Below are positions 36,089-47,700 of a stretch of 64,000 nt of DNA, piece by piece. This DNA is from CADEED01 sp036274075. Lineage in GTDB: Bacteria; Pseudomonadota; Gammaproteobacteria; Steroidobacterales; Steroidobacteraceae. How positions within the stretch are numbered: position 1 is the first letter of the stretch; the number at the start of each line of letters is the position of its first letter. The position numbers and the translations under genes were made by a program. The DNA lies in assembly GCA_036274075.1 (NCBI GenBank), contig DASUGK010000115.1, forward strand, positions 1-64,000, given 5' to 3'. Below the pieces are notes generated by a model that saw only the letters and a list, made by a program, of their open reading frames with translations, was not told where the DNA came from and made no database searches.

Positions 36089-36473
36089 AGGCCTTGAACT
36101 CGAGCGCGTTGCCGGACGGGTCGTAGAGGAACATCGTCGCCTGCTCGCCCACCTGGCCCGCGAAGCGGATGCCGGGTTCGATCTCGAAGCGGACCGCCGC
36201 CTGGCGCAACCGCTCGGCGAGCGCGTGCCAGGCCTGCCACTCGAGCACCACGCCGAAATGCGGCACCGGCACGTCGTGGCCGTCGACCTCGTTGTGATGC
36301 ACGTAGGCCTTGCGGCCCGGATCGAGATGCGCCACCACCTGGTGGCCGAAGAAGTCGAAGTCCACCCACTCATCGCTGCTGCGCCCCTCGGGGCAGCCGA
36401 ACAGCCGCCCGTAGAAATCGCGCGCGGCGGCAAGGGAGTGAACCGGGATGGCGAGATGAAAGGGTTGCAGCAT
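36057..36473 (-). CDS. VOC-family glyoxalase/dioxygenase-like protein
   Basis: 138 residues, one pair of beta-alpha-beta-beta-beta modules. Motifs: QPFHLAIPVHSLAAARDFYG, FFGHQVVAHLDP, VPVPHFGVVLEWQAWHALAE and ATMFLYDPSGNALEFKAFKD, in which histidine and the final glutamate are the usual metal ligands. Such proteins are commonly named glyoxalase/bleomycin-resistance dioxygenase; no substrate can be read. ATG at 36473. Its 3' end overlaps the acyl-CoA hydrolase gene by 32 bases on the opposite strand. Confidence 0.82.
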   Translation of the reverse strand: MLQPFHLAIPVHSLAAARDFYGRLFGCPEGRSSDEWVDFDFFGHQVVAHLDPGRKAYVHHNEVDGHDVPVPHFGVVLEWQAWHALAERLRQAAVRFEIEPGIRFAGQVGEQATMFLYDPSGNALEFKAFKDPSRLFAK

Positions 36474-36484
36474 GCGCGTCCTGT

Positions 36485-37630
36485 CTACTGGCGGCGGTTC
36501 CACCAGGCGTCGCGCGCGCGCACGGCCAGGTCGGGGAAATCGGAGAAAAAGCCGTTGATGCCGGCGTCGAGCAGCGCGCGGATTTCCCGGTCGATATCGC
36601 CCCGGGTGGCGGCGTCACCCGCGGACCTGAGGTCGGGCGGCAGGAATTCGTTCTCGGCGCGCAGCGTCCAGACGTGCACGCCCAGGCCCGCGGCGTGCGC
36701 GCGCCGCGCCAGCCCGGTGTCCTCGATCCTGCCGTCCTTGAACTGCACCACCGCCCACTTGTGCGGGGCGATGGCATCGGCGTACGTCGCGATTTCCTTC
36801 AGGCCGGCATCACTCATGAGATCGAGGTAGCTGCGCTTGTCGCCCGCGAGCGTGAAATCGAAGGGCTGGCCGCCCGGCTCCATGAGTTGCACCAATGGCA
36901 GGTCGGTGCGGCTGCGCAGCGCCTTGAGGTTCGCCACTTCGAAGGACTGGATCCAGCAGGGATCCGAGCGGCGCTGGTAGCCGTGCCGGGCCAGGGCTTC
37001 GAGCATGGGCTGGTCGAACTGGAAACCGGCCTTCGCGAAGTAGCTGGGATGCTTGGTTTCGGGATAGATGCCGATGCGCGGCGGTGGCGGCAGCCCGGCG
37101 ATGCGTGCCTTCGCGGCGCGCTGCGTATTGGCCGCGTCCACGAGATCCAGGAACTCCTCGAAGGTCGGGATCGCGAACACCCCGTCGTAACGCGTGTTGG
37201 CCTTGCGCAGCTCCGGCAGCCGCTCGCGCGCGCGCAGCGTCTTGAGCTCGGCGAGCGTGAAGTCTTCGGTGAACCACCCGGTGAGCGAGGTTCCGTCCAC
37301 CGTCTTCGTGGTCTTGCGCGCCGCGAACTCCGGGTGTGACGCCACGTCCGTGGTTCCCCCGATCTCGTTCTCGTGCCGCACCACGAGTGCGCCATCCCGC
37401 GTGAACACCAGGTCGGGTTCCACGTAATCCGCACCCTGTTGAATGGCGATGAAGTACCCCGCCAGCGTGTGCTCCGGCACGTAACCGCTGGCGCCACGGT
37501 GCGCTATGACAAATGGGCGGTCGGCCGCCGCGATTGAACTTACCGTCATGAGAACTGCGCCCGCGAATCCGGCGGCGAGGCGGCGCCAGAATCGGCCGCG
37601 CTGCAGGAATTGCCCGCTTTCGTACTGCAT
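36485..37630 (-). CDS. glpQ: Periplasmic glycerophosphodiester phosphodiesterase
   Basis: 381-residue exported enzyme that splits glycerophosphodiesters into glycerol-3-phosphate and an alcohol. A signal anchor AAGFAGAVLMTVSSIAAA is followed by the GDPD core: FVIAHRGASGYVPEHTLAG with catalytic His and Arg-Gly, GADYVEPDLVFTRDG, and VVRHENEIGGTTDV. C-terminal WTLRAENEFLPPDLR and GINGFFSDFPDLAVRAR complete the barrel. Length and layout match periplasmic GlpQ. The next gene in the same direction, VOC at 36057, starts 11 bases after its stop. Confidence 0.92.
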   Translation of the reverse strand: MQYESGQFLQRGRFWRRLAAGFAGAVLMTVSSIAAADRPFVIAHRGASGYVPEHTLAGYFIAIQQGADYVEPDLVFTRDGALVVRHENEIGGTTDVASHPEFAARKTTKTVDGTSLTGWFTEDFTLAELKTLRARERLPELRKANTRYDGVFAIPTFEEFLDLVDAANTQRAAKARIAGLPPPPRIGIYPETKHPSYFAKAGFQFDQPMLEALARHGYQRRSDPCWIQSFEVANLKALRSRTDLPLVQLMEPGGQPFDFTLAGDKRSYLDLMSDAGLKEIATYADAIAPHKWAVVQFKDGRIEDTGLARRAHAAGLGVHVWTLRAENEFLPPDLRSAGDAATRGDIDREIRALLDAGINGFFSDFPDLAVRARDAWWNRRQ

Positions 37631-37663
37631 CGCAGCCCTTCATCCACCAGGGGAAATGCGCCC

Positions 37664-38428
37664 ATGAAATCCATTGTCCGCCGCTGGCAGGAGCTTACGT
37701 TTGGCAATGTGGCTTGTCTCTCCCTCGTGGCCGGAGCCGCCCTCGGCGCAGCCGGATGTGCCAGCGATCCCGACCCGGTCGTCGTCGGCCAGCCGCTGAC
37801 GCTGCCCAATATCAACGAACACTGCGCCGTCGCGCAGAAGGAAGTCGCCTCGTCGCGGGTGCCGGCGCGCAACGTGCTGGTGACCGACTACCAGGCCTTC
37901 TCGCGCGCCTCGCCCCAGGTGAAGCCGCTCGAAACCATGCAGTTCGTGGTCTACGCGGATGCGCAGAAGACCCGCCCGCGCATGATCTCCTGCAAGCTGC
38001 ACAGCGCCGACCGGATCCGCGCCGAATACGGCGCCACCGCCGCCGGTGAAGCCACGTCCTGCGCGCGCCTCAATCGCCGCACGCTGGACGCCGTCATGGC
38101 CACGATGACCGAACGGCAGAAGAAGAAGATGCCGTTCAAGGGCCCGGTGCCGGTGATGCTCGAGCCCGACCTGCAGGCCGCCAGCGAGGCGGACTGGCTG
38201 CAGGAATACACCATGGTCCAGACCGATGCCGGCGGCACGCTGCGCATCCGCGCCAAGAGCCTCGGTGCGGGGAATGGCAACACGCGCGTAAGCTCGCGGC
38301 CCTCGCCCGGCAATGGCCGGCAGTACTGCCAGCTCATCGCGCCGGACTATCTCAAGCGCGTGCTGACCGGCGAAGTGAAGCTGCCCGCGGGCGAATTCGC
38401 CGACGGCAGCCAGACCGTGCGCCGCTAG
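37664..38428 (+). CDS. Hypothetical lipoprotein
   Basis: 254 residues, family not recognised. The ATG at 37664 follows AGGGGA. The N-terminus has a hydrophobic run ending in GAALGAAGCASDP, a good lipobox. The mature part has several further cysteines (HCAVAQ, ISCKLHSA, TSCARLN, YCQLIAP), suggesting disulfides in the periplasm. Motifs such as PLETMQFVVYADAQKTRPRM and AASEADWLQEYTMVQTDAG recur in no family I know. It stands alone, divergent from glpQ by 33 bases. Confidence 0.72.
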   Translation: MKSIVRRWQELTFGNVACLSLVAGAALGAAGCASDPDPVVVGQPLTLPNINEHCAVAQKEVASSRVPARNVLVTDYQAFSRASPQVKPLETMQFVVYADAQKTRPRMISCKLHSADRIRAEYGATAAGEATSCARLNRRTLDAVMATMTERQKKKMPFKGPVPVMLEPDLQAASEADWLQEYTMVQTDAGGTLRIRAKSLGAGNGNTRVSSRPSPGNGRQYCQLIAPDYLKRVLTGEVKLPAGEFADGSQTVRR

Positions 38429-38470
38429 CGGCCTGCGCCGCCGGCGCCCTGGCCTGCTACTCTCGCGGCC

Positions 38471-39118
38471 ATGGCATCGGCCGCGCCCGCGTATTCGCCA
38501 ATCGAGGAGTTGATCCACGCCCTGACGGCGGGGCTGGGCATCATCGCCTGCGCGGTCGCCATTCCGTGGCTGGCCTGGGTCTCGGCCGGCGATGCGGCGC
38601 GCATGGTCGCCGCGCTGGTGTTCGGGGCCAGCGCCCTGGCCATGTTCGTCACCTCGGTGGTCTACCACGCGGCGCGCGCGCCGGAACTCAAGCTGGTGCT
38701 GCGCAAGTTCGACCACGCCGCCATCTATCTACTCATCGCGGGCACGTACACGCCGATCACGCTGGTGGCCATGCGCAATACCTGGGGCTGGGTGCTGTTC
38801 GGCGCCATCTGGGCGCTGGCGGTGTTCGGCATCGTCGCCAAGACCGCGGTGGGCTTCCGCTTCCCGAAGCTGTCGGTGTTCCTGTACCTCGCCATGGGCT
38901 GGTTATGCATCATCGCCATCCGGCCGGTTGCGGATTCGCTGACCAGCACGGAGCTGGCATGGGTCATAGCCGGCGGCGTGGTGTACACCGCCGGCGTGCC
39001 GTTCTACGTGTGGAAGTCGCGCCGCTATACGCACGCCGTGTGGCACCTGTTCGTGCTCGGCGGCGTCGCCTGCCATTTCGCGGCCGTGCTCAGCGTGGTG
39101 TCGGCGCCCGCCGGCTGA
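38471..39118 (+). CDS. Haemolysin III / PAQR family membrane protein
   Basis: 215-residue seven-helix protein of the HlyIII (YqfA) branch of the PAQR superfamily. Conserved histidine motifs: PIEELIHALTAGLGI, SVVYHAARAPELK, LRKFDHAAIYLLIAGTYTP and YTHAVWHLFVLGGVACHF. These histidines bind zinc in characterised relatives, which are thought to act as ceramidase-like hydrolases or in lipid homeostasis; true haemolysin activity is doubtful. Start at 38471 is the first in-frame methionine. Its stop is three bases from that of the convergent acs gene. Confidence 0.9.
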   Translation: MASAAPAYSPIEELIHALTAGLGIIACAVAIPWLAWVSAGDAARMVAALVFGASALAMFVTSVVYHAARAPELKLVLRKFDHAAIYLLIAGTYTPITLVAMRNTWGWVLFGAIWALAVFGIVAKTAVGFRFPKLSVFLYLAMGWLCIIAIRPVADSLTSTELAWVIAGGVVYTAGVPFYVWKSRRYTHAVWHLFVLGGVACHFAAVLSVVSAPAG

Positions 39119-39121
39119 ACC

Positions 39122-41368
<2,247 letters not shown>

Positions 41369-41440
41369 GGTCCGAGTGTAAACCGAAACGCCTCTTGGGC
41401 AGTCTGAAGGGGACGAACCCGCATACCTGGGAGACTCATC

Positions 41441-42280
41441 ATGCGCTCGACATTCTGGCTGGCCCTGCTGGCCCTGGCCCCCATGGCCGCCATCGCCTCC
41501 GACGACAATTGTAAATTCCGCGCCGACCGCACCGGCGGTACCGATGCCAAGGGCGTGGAAAAAGTGATCATCCGCGCGGGGGCCGGCGACCTCAAGGTCA
41601 CGGGGCGCTCGAACGCGGCCCGCATCGAGGCGCACGGCGTGGCCTGTGCGGGCAAGCAGGAAATGCTGGACGCCTCGCAGATCAGCGTGCGCCGCGAAGG
41701 CAACGTGGTCTACGTCGAGACCACCTTGCCGCAGAACGATGACAGCTGGTCCTGGGGCAAGAACGACTACGCCGGCATCGACCTCGATGTCGCGCTGCCT
41801 TCGGGCGTGCCGGTGGACGCGATCGATTCCAGCGGCGACGCAACGCTGGAAGATCTCCACTCGCTGGTCATGCAGGACAGCTCCGGCGACCTGACGCTCG
41901 CGCGGATCGCGGGCGCGATCGAGGTCACCGACAGTTCCGGCGACCTGCGCATCCGGAACGCGGGCAGCGTGCGGCTGCGCGACAGCTCCGGGGACATCGA
42001 GATAGACGCGGTGACGGCCGACGTCGTCGTGCAGATGGACAGCTCCGGCGACATGGAGATCAACCACGTCGACGGCAGCGTGGTGATCGAGCAGGACAGC
42101 TCGGGCAGCATCCGCGTCGAGAACGTCAAGGGCAATGTCGACGTGAAGTCCGACAGCTCGGGCGACATCTATGCCGCCCGCGTTACCGGCAACTTCACGG
42201 TCAGTGAGGACAGCTCGGGCAGCATCGACCACGACGGCATCGGCGGCCGGGTCACCATTCCAGACAACAAGCAGGACTAG
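41441..42280 (+). CDS. Exported DUF4097-like beta-solenoid protein with DSSGD repeats
   Basis: 279 residues. Signal peptide ends near AAIASDDN. After a first strand region (VIIRAGAGDLKVTGRS) the second half carries eight copies of a DSSGD or DSSGS motif, 17-19 residues apart, each followed by a strand and a hydrophobic turn (for example DSSGDLTLARIAGAIEVT, then DSSGDLRIRNAGSVRLR). The spacing equals one coil of a right-handed beta helix, so the Asp-Ser-Ser-Gly corners would stack in a ladder. This matches the DUF4097 'putative adhesin' family. Followed by PAP2 after five bases. Confidence 0.85.
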   Translation: MRSTFWLALLALAPMAAIASDDNCKFRADRTGGTDAKGVEKVIIRAGAGDLKVTGRSNAARIEAHGVACAGKQEMLDASQISVRREGNVVYVETTLPQNDDSWSWGKNDYAGIDLDVALPSGVPVDAIDSSGDATLEDLHSLVMQDSSGDLTLARIAGAIEVTDSSGDLRIRNAGSVRLRDSSGDIEIDAVTADVVVQMDSSGDMEINHVDGSVVIEQDSSGSIRVENVKGNVDVKSDSSGDIYAARVTGNFTVSEDSSGSIDHDGIGGRVTIPDNKQD

Positions 42281-42285
42281 CGGGA

Positions 42286-42906
42286 ATGGCCATGACGGCG
42301 CGGGAGCAATTCCAGGGCTGGCACCTGGCGGTGTCGACCATCCTGATGATCGCGGGACTGCTCGGCCTCGATCGTCTGGTGGCCGTGTATTTCCACGAGT
42401 CCGGTCACCAGGGCGCGTGGCTGTTCGTCCAGGGCACGATCCTGTTCGACACGGTCACCGGCAAGGACATCTCCAAGTTCCTGCCGGGGCTGGTGCTCAT
42501 CGCCGCCGCGCTCGTGATGCTGGCGGTGCCGCGGAGCCGCAGGCTCGGCTGGAGCACGCTGTTCGTCGGCAGCGTGCAGCTGCTGGGCACGCTGGTCACG
42601 GGGGTCGCCAAGAACTTCTTCGACCGCCTGCGGCCCTTCCAGGTGCTGGAGCGCGGCGACTGGAGCCACGTGTGGTTCGTGGACGGAACCGCATTTCCAT
42701 CCGGGCACGCGGGCTATTACTTCGGCCTGTTCCTGCCGCTGGCGTGGTTGTTCCCGCGCTGGCGCTGGCCGCTGATCCTGGCGCCGTGGTTCATCGCCAT
42801 CGCGCGAGTCAACGCGAACGATCACTTCGTGAGCGACGTGGCGGCCTCGATGGTGATCGTCGGCCTGCTGACCCTGTTGATGGCGCGCGTCACGCGCCAG
42901 CGTTGA
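42286..42906 (+). CDS. PAP2-family membrane phosphatase
   Basis: 206-residue integral membrane lipid phosphatase. The three conserved signatures are present: KNFFDRLRP (KX6RP), FPSGHAGYYF (PSGH) and ARVNANDHFVSDV (RX5HX3D), with about five hydrophobic segments. Substrates in this family include undecaprenyl pyrophosphate and phosphatidic acid. It begins five bases after the DSSGD-repeat gene and overlaps the convergent exonuclease gene by 17 bases at its end. Confidence 0.88.
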   Translation: MAMTAREQFQGWHLAVSTILMIAGLLGLDRLVAVYFHESGHQGAWLFVQGTILFDTVTGKDISKFLPGLVLIAAALVMLAVPRSRRLGWSTLFVGSVQLLGTLVTGVAKNFFDRLRPFQVLERGDWSHVWFVDGTAFPSGHAGYYFGLFLPLAWLFPRWRWPLILAPWFIAIARVNANDHFVSDVAASMVIVGLLTLLMARVTRQR

Positions 42907-43789
42907 GCGGCAGGAGCGCCAGGCGTTCGGCCTGGCGGCGCAGCATCGGCCCGAAATTGTGGCGGTCGAAGAATTCGGTGAGCGCGGCGATGTCCGGCGT
43001 GCGCCGCGCCAGCTCGGGATGCGCGATCTCGAGCGGCATGTCGCAGGCGATCTCGGTGAGCCGCCGCGCGAGGAACGCCGCCTCGCGGTGTTCCAGCAGT
43101 TTCGCGGCGAGTTTGCCGGCGCCGCGCACGGGAATTTTCGCCACCTCGTCGAGGTTGTCGTAGAGCTCCTCGAGCGAGGCGAATTCCTTCATCAGCGCGG
43201 CCGCGGTCTTCGGGCCGACGCCGGGCACACCCTTGATGTTGTCGACGCTGTCGCCCATGAGCGCGAGGAAGTCCGCGAAGCGCTCTGGCGCCACGCCGAA
43301 CCGTTCCTCGATCTGGTGGTAGCGATAGTGCGCGTTGTCGGTGTAATCCCAGTACACGTCGCCGTCGCGGATCAGCTGCGCGAAATCCTTGTCGCGCGTG
43401 ACCAGCGTGGCCGGCAGCCCTGCGCGCCGGCAGCGCGTCATGAGCGTCCCGACGATGTCGTCGGCTTCGTACTCGGCGTGGCTGAACGCAGGCACGCCGA
43501 CGTGCCGGCAGAACTCGCGGCAACTCGCGAACTGCACCTTGAGATCCGCGGGCGGCGGCTCGCGATTGGCCTTGTAGGCCGGGTAAATCTGGTTGCGGAA
43601 CGAGGTCGTCAGGCTCTCGTCGAAGGCCACCGCGATGTAATGCGGCCGGGCGCGTTCGATGAGGTCGCCGAGGAATCGCGCGAAGCCGAAGGTGGCGTGC
43701 GCAGGCTGCCCGTCGCGGTCGGTCATGTCGGGTGGCATCGAGTAGTACGCGCGGAACACGTACACCGAGGCGTCGATGAGATAGATCAC
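42890..43789 (-). CDS. 5'-3' exonuclease (Pol I N-terminal / FEN-like)
   Basis: 299-residue stand-alone flap/5'-3' exonuclease, like the N-terminal domain of DNA polymerase I and Xni. Acidic metal sites: YLIDASVYVFRAYYS, VAFDESLTTSFRNQIYPAYK, FSHAEYEADDIVGTL and LVTRDKDFAQLIRDG; the helix-hairpin-helix is GDSVDNIKGVPGVGPKTAAAL (key run NIKGVPGVGPKTA). It should trim RNA primers or DNA flaps. The start at 43789 opens directly with the first conserved strand. The last 17 bases overlap the PAP2 gene on the other strand. Confidence 0.92.
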   Translation of the reverse strand: MIYLIDASVYVFRAYYSMPPDMTDRDGQPAHATFGFARFLGDLIERARPHYIAVAFDESLTTSFRNQIYPAYKANREPPPADLKVQFASCREFCRHVGVPAFSHAEYEADDIVGTLMTRCRRAGLPATLVTRDKDFAQLIRDGDVYWDYTDNAHYRYHQIEERFGVAPERFADFLALMGDSVDNIKGVPGVGPKTAAALMKEFASLEELYDNLDEVAKIPVRGAGKLAAKLLEHREAAFLARRLTEIACDMPLEIAHPELARRTPDIAALTEFFDRHNFGPMLRRQAERLALLPLNAGA

Positions 43790-43855
43790 GTGCGGATGGT
43801 AACGGCGGACTCCGAAAGCCGCACTTCCATCGCGTCCGGCTGCCCGGACACGCGC

Positions 43856-44578
43856 TCAGCCGGTGAGTGCCACCTGCCCCATGCCGCCGGGAATGGCGCT
43901 TTCCAACGGCGCGGCCTGGCGCCGCTCGGCGCGCTGCACGGCCGCGTCCACCATGGTCGCGAACAGCACCGCGGTGTCGTCGAGGCTCTGCGTCGCCAGC
44001 CCGAGATCCCGCGGCCGGCGCACGATCTGCTGGCAGCAGCTGGAAACCTGGTTGTCGCGCACGCTGTCGACCACGGATCCTTCCGCGAGCGCGCGCAATG
44101 CCTTGTCGGTGACTCCGCCCCGCAACGAAGCCTGGTGCCACAACGGGTAGAGCACGCGCGGCATGCGCTCGAAGAACCACAGGTAGCCCACGAGTCCCAC
44201 CGCGGCACGTTCGACCAGCTGGTAGTGGGCGTACGCGGCCAGCGCGATGGTCTGTGGCAGCGGCGTGAGTGACACGCTGTCGAGCGAATTCAGCCCGAGC
44301 GAGCGCAGGTCGTCGAGAAACGAACGACCCTGGTGGAAGGCCAGCGCGGGAACGGACAGCAGCTCCTGCCAGGCGCTCCAGTCTTCGGCCGGAACGACGT
44401 CGGCGGCGATCTCGCGCAGCCGCGAGTGCACGTTGATGACGTAGTTGAGCTCGAGGAGAAGTTGCCGATGTGTCGCCGCGCCGAGCGCGTTGCCGCGAAA
44501 CCACTCCATCGTCCCGGCCAGCGCCGAGGACCGCGTGAGAACGTCGAACTCGAGCGAGAAAACGTCGGCGCTGTTCAT
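43856..44578 (-). CDS. Hypothetical helical protein, possibly heme-oxygenase-like fold
   Basis: 240 residues, family not recognised with confidence. No signal peptide or membrane helix. The sequence looks all-helical, with HRQLLLELNYVINVHSRLRE, HYQLVERAAVGLVGYLWFFE and ALRALAEGSVVDSVRDNQVS. The order of these blocks is reminiscent of heme-oxygenase-like di-iron proteins, but the last metal-ligand segment of that fold (usually Glu-His plus Asp-x-x-His) is not conserved, so it may be a degenerate or non-metal member. It is divergent from the CHAT gene at 44784, and the first conserved promoter block lies 46 bases upstream of its start. Confidence 0.65.
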   Translation of the reverse strand: MNSADVFSLEFDVLTRSSALAGTMEWFRGNALGAATHRQLLLELNYVINVHSRLREIAADVVPAEDWSAWQELLSVPALAFHQGRSFLDDLRSLGLNSLDSVSLTPLPQTIALAAYAHYQLVERAAVGLVGYLWFFERMPRVLYPLWHQASLRGGVTDKALRALAEGSVVDSVRDNQVSSCCQQIVRRPRDLGLATQSLDDTAVLFATMVDAAVQRAERRQAAPLESAIPGGMGQVALTG

Positions 44579-44624
44579 CCCTTGGCCTGTGGTCGTGGCG
44601 CGGCAAACTGGTCTTGCCTATGTA

Positions 44625-44709
44625 GTGTCACGAGTTCAGGGTTTCTCTCACTTGGCGCTGTCATAACCACAAACTATTTTCAATCAAAGACTTACTACAA
44701 ACCCTGCCT
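44625..44709 (+). promoter_or_regulatory. Conserved upstream control region of the first CHAT gene
   Basis: Two sequence blocks here recur in front of the second CHAT gene. Block A (44625-44651) is GTGTCACGAGTTCAGGG followed by TTTCTCTCAC, that is GTGTCAC-N13-CTCTCAC. Block B (44689-44709) contains GACTTACTACAAACCCTG and is identical over 21 bases to 48246-48266. The blocks start 64 bases apart here and 62 at the second copy. GTGTCAC resembles the TGTCAC -35 boxes of some ECF sigma promoters, with the CTC-containing part at about -10 distance; block B may be an operator or part of the leader. Assignment as an ECF target is inferred. Confidence 0.6.
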
Positions 44710-44783
44710 CCATTCTCCAATTCCGTTGCAGCGTGACGCAGGTGCCTGTAAACATTGGCGTTGCAACAAGGGGACTCGAGGTC

Positions 44784-47700
44784 ATGCGCGCCTGCGCCGG
44801 CGCCGAAAACGCCAATAAAAAACGCCTGCGCGCATTGTTCCAGACACTGTGTACCGCCTGGGTGCTGTGCCTTTGTGCCTGCACCGGAAGCTTCGAGACC
44901 GAACCACTCGTCGAATTCTCCACCGAGGTGGTGGTCGGCGGCGCGCAGCCGCATTCCATCGCCCGCCAGCTGGACGCGGGTACATGGCTGCTCGAGGTCC
45001 GTGAACGCGATGTCGACCTGCGCGTGAAGGTGGAGGCCGGCGGGGCGCGCACCGAACTCGCCGATGCCTTCCTGCGCCACGGCGTGCACCGCATGGTAGT
45101 TAGCCTGCCGGAACGGTCGCGGTTCGAAGTGACGCTGGTCAGCACCGACCAGCGCGAGTGGAAGGGCGCCGCCGCGGTACGCATCCTGCGCTGGCCCGCG
45201 AGCGAGCCGGATGCGGAGCCCGACCACCGCCTGCTCGGATTCCGCGCACTGGGAGAAGGCAGCGCAGTCGCCGCGCAGGACAACGCCGGGGCGTGGCGCT
45301 CGGCGCTGGGTCCGCTGCGCGAGGCCGAGCGGCAGTTCCAGGCGGCCGGTGACATCCAGTCGCTGGCGGAGGCGGAATACCAGCGCGCCTGGATCGAGCT
45401 GGGACTGCTGCACGACCACGGCGCGAGCCGCCGGACCGCGGCGTCGGCCCTGGCCCATTTCCGCCACAGCGGCGACGCGGTGGGCGCGCATCGGGCAGGA
45501 GTCCTGCTGGGCCAGGCGGAATTCGGCGTGGCCGCGAACATGGGACCGCGAGTGCGGCGCACCGAACAACTTGCGCTGCTCAACACGGCGGCGCGGCGCA
45601 TGACCCAGGCGCTGGTGTTCTTCGAAAGGCGGGACCTGCAGTCCGATGTCCTGGCCGCGATGGGCTGGTCGCGCACCCGCGAGAAGCTGCTGGGACGTTG
45701 CGATGAGAACGTCACGGTCCACGAAAACATCCGCCAGCGCGCGCGGGCGCGCGGCGATCGGTACTTCGAGGCGGTCGCCGCGATGGACCTCGGCGACATC
45801 GCGCAGCGGCGCGGTGATCTGGTGCAGGCCGCTGCGCTGTACGAGGGTGCGCTGCCGTCGATCGATCGCGACCGCAACCCGGAGTTGTACGCGAGGTTGA
45901 TTTCCCGGCTCGGGACCGCGCTACTGGCGCGCGGTGAATTCGACCGGGCGCAGGCGCTCCACTCGGAAGCCCTGGGCGTGTTCTCTGCGCGCGGTGACGA
46001 CAGCGCGATGGCGCGCGAACTCGTCGCGCTGGCGTCGCTGCGGTTGAGTACCGGGAGCGTGGAGCGCGCCCTGCACATCGTCCAGTCTGCGCTGCCGGTG
46101 TACGAGAGCACACGCGACCTGGAAGGCAAGGTCTCGGCCCTGCAGGTCGCCGGCAACGCCGCCGCCGCACTCGGGCGACACGAGCAGGCCCTCGGGTACC
46201 TGCGCACGGCCGAGCGCCTCGATCGCCACGGTTCCAGCGTCGATCGCACACGCGTGCTCATCGCCCGTGAAATGCGCCTGCTCGGCAACCTGGGCGGCGC
46301 GGAAGAAATGCTCGCCAAGGCGCTGCAGACGCGGAACGAGGCGGTGCACGCAGACACGCTGGCGGAACGCGCGCAATTGCGCATGCACCAGCTGCGGCAA
46401 CGCGAAGCCCTCGCCGACCTGCGCGCCGCCGACGCGCGTTACTCGCAGCTCAAGCTCGACTTCAGGCGCATCGAGTCGAGCTCGGCGCTGTCGCTGGCGC
46501 TGCTGGATGCGGGTGACATCCCGGGCGCGGGCAAGGCTGCCGACATCGCGGTGGCCTTGGAACGCCGCATCCGCGCCAGGGCCTCCAACCCCGAGATGCG
46601 GGCGCGTTTCCTGTCGGCCAGTTACTCGCCCTACGAAGCGCGTATCGAGGTCGACCTCGCCGGTGCGACATCCGATCGCGACGCGGTGTGGCGCGCCTTT
46701 CGCACGGCCGAGGCCGTGCGCGCGCGATCGCTCGCCGACCGGCTGGCGCAGACCTCGCGCGGCCCCACGCGACGCGACGCCGAGATCGACGGGCTGCGAC
46801 AGACCATGGCGTCGCTGCAACTGGATCTCGACAGGATGTCGGAGGACGGCGTCGACGCGCGGGCACTGATGGAGACGCGGCGGCGCATCGACGCCACGCA
46901 GGCGCGCCTCGAGGCACGCCTGCTGCGCCAGGATGGCGTGCAGGCATCCATCCAGACCGGCATTCCCGAATCGCGTGCCTCGGCGCAGTCGCTGCTGCCC
47001 GATGACGCGGCCGTGCTGGCGTTCTTCGTGGGCGAGCGCCGCTCGCATGGCTGGCTGCTGACCCATCGCGAGCTGCGGCACGCGGTGCTGCCCGGGCGCG
47101 CCGTGCTCAACGAGCTCGTCGCGGCCACCATCTCGCAACAACGCGCGACGGTGAAATCACCGGCGGTGAACGCCTTCACGCCGATGCTGGATTCACTGCT
47201 GCAGGGCGTGGCCGCGAAGCGGCTGCTGATCCTTCCCGACGGCCCGCTGCACGGCATGCCGTTCGCGACCATCCCGCTGCCGCGCGGAACGTCGCGGGAG
47301 CTGCTGATCGACCGGTTCGTGATCGCCGGCGCGCCTTCGCTCGCCGTGGCACTGCGTCCGGCGCCGCGGCACCGCGATGACGGGACGCTGGTGGCGGTGA
47401 TCTCCGACCCGGTCTACACCTCGGACGACCGGCGGCTGACCGTCGCGACCGGAGACGCGGCATTGTTCCGCGGTGACGACGGCGAGTCGCACCGCCTGGC
47501 GCGCCTGCCCTACTCGGCCATCGAGGCGCGTTCGGTGATGCGCGTCTTCGACGGCGCGCGCATCATCGCGCTCAACGGCTTCGACGCCACCGCGCGCCGC
47601 GTGGTCGCGCTGCCGTCGAAGGATCTCGACGTGCTGCATTTCGCCACGCACGCCGTGATCCGCGAGGACGCACCGGAGCAGTCCGCGCTGTTCCTCAGTG

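Noticed and set aside
38471..39118. Haemolysin / virulence role for the HlyIII-like protein
   Set aside because: PAQR/HlyIII proteins are widespread membrane hydrolase-like proteins; the name alone does not support a toxin.
41369..42232. N-terminal extension of Acs implied by the long minus frame up to 42232
   Set aside because: The extension is antisense to the DSSGD-repeat gene; Acs homology starts at the GTG at 41368.
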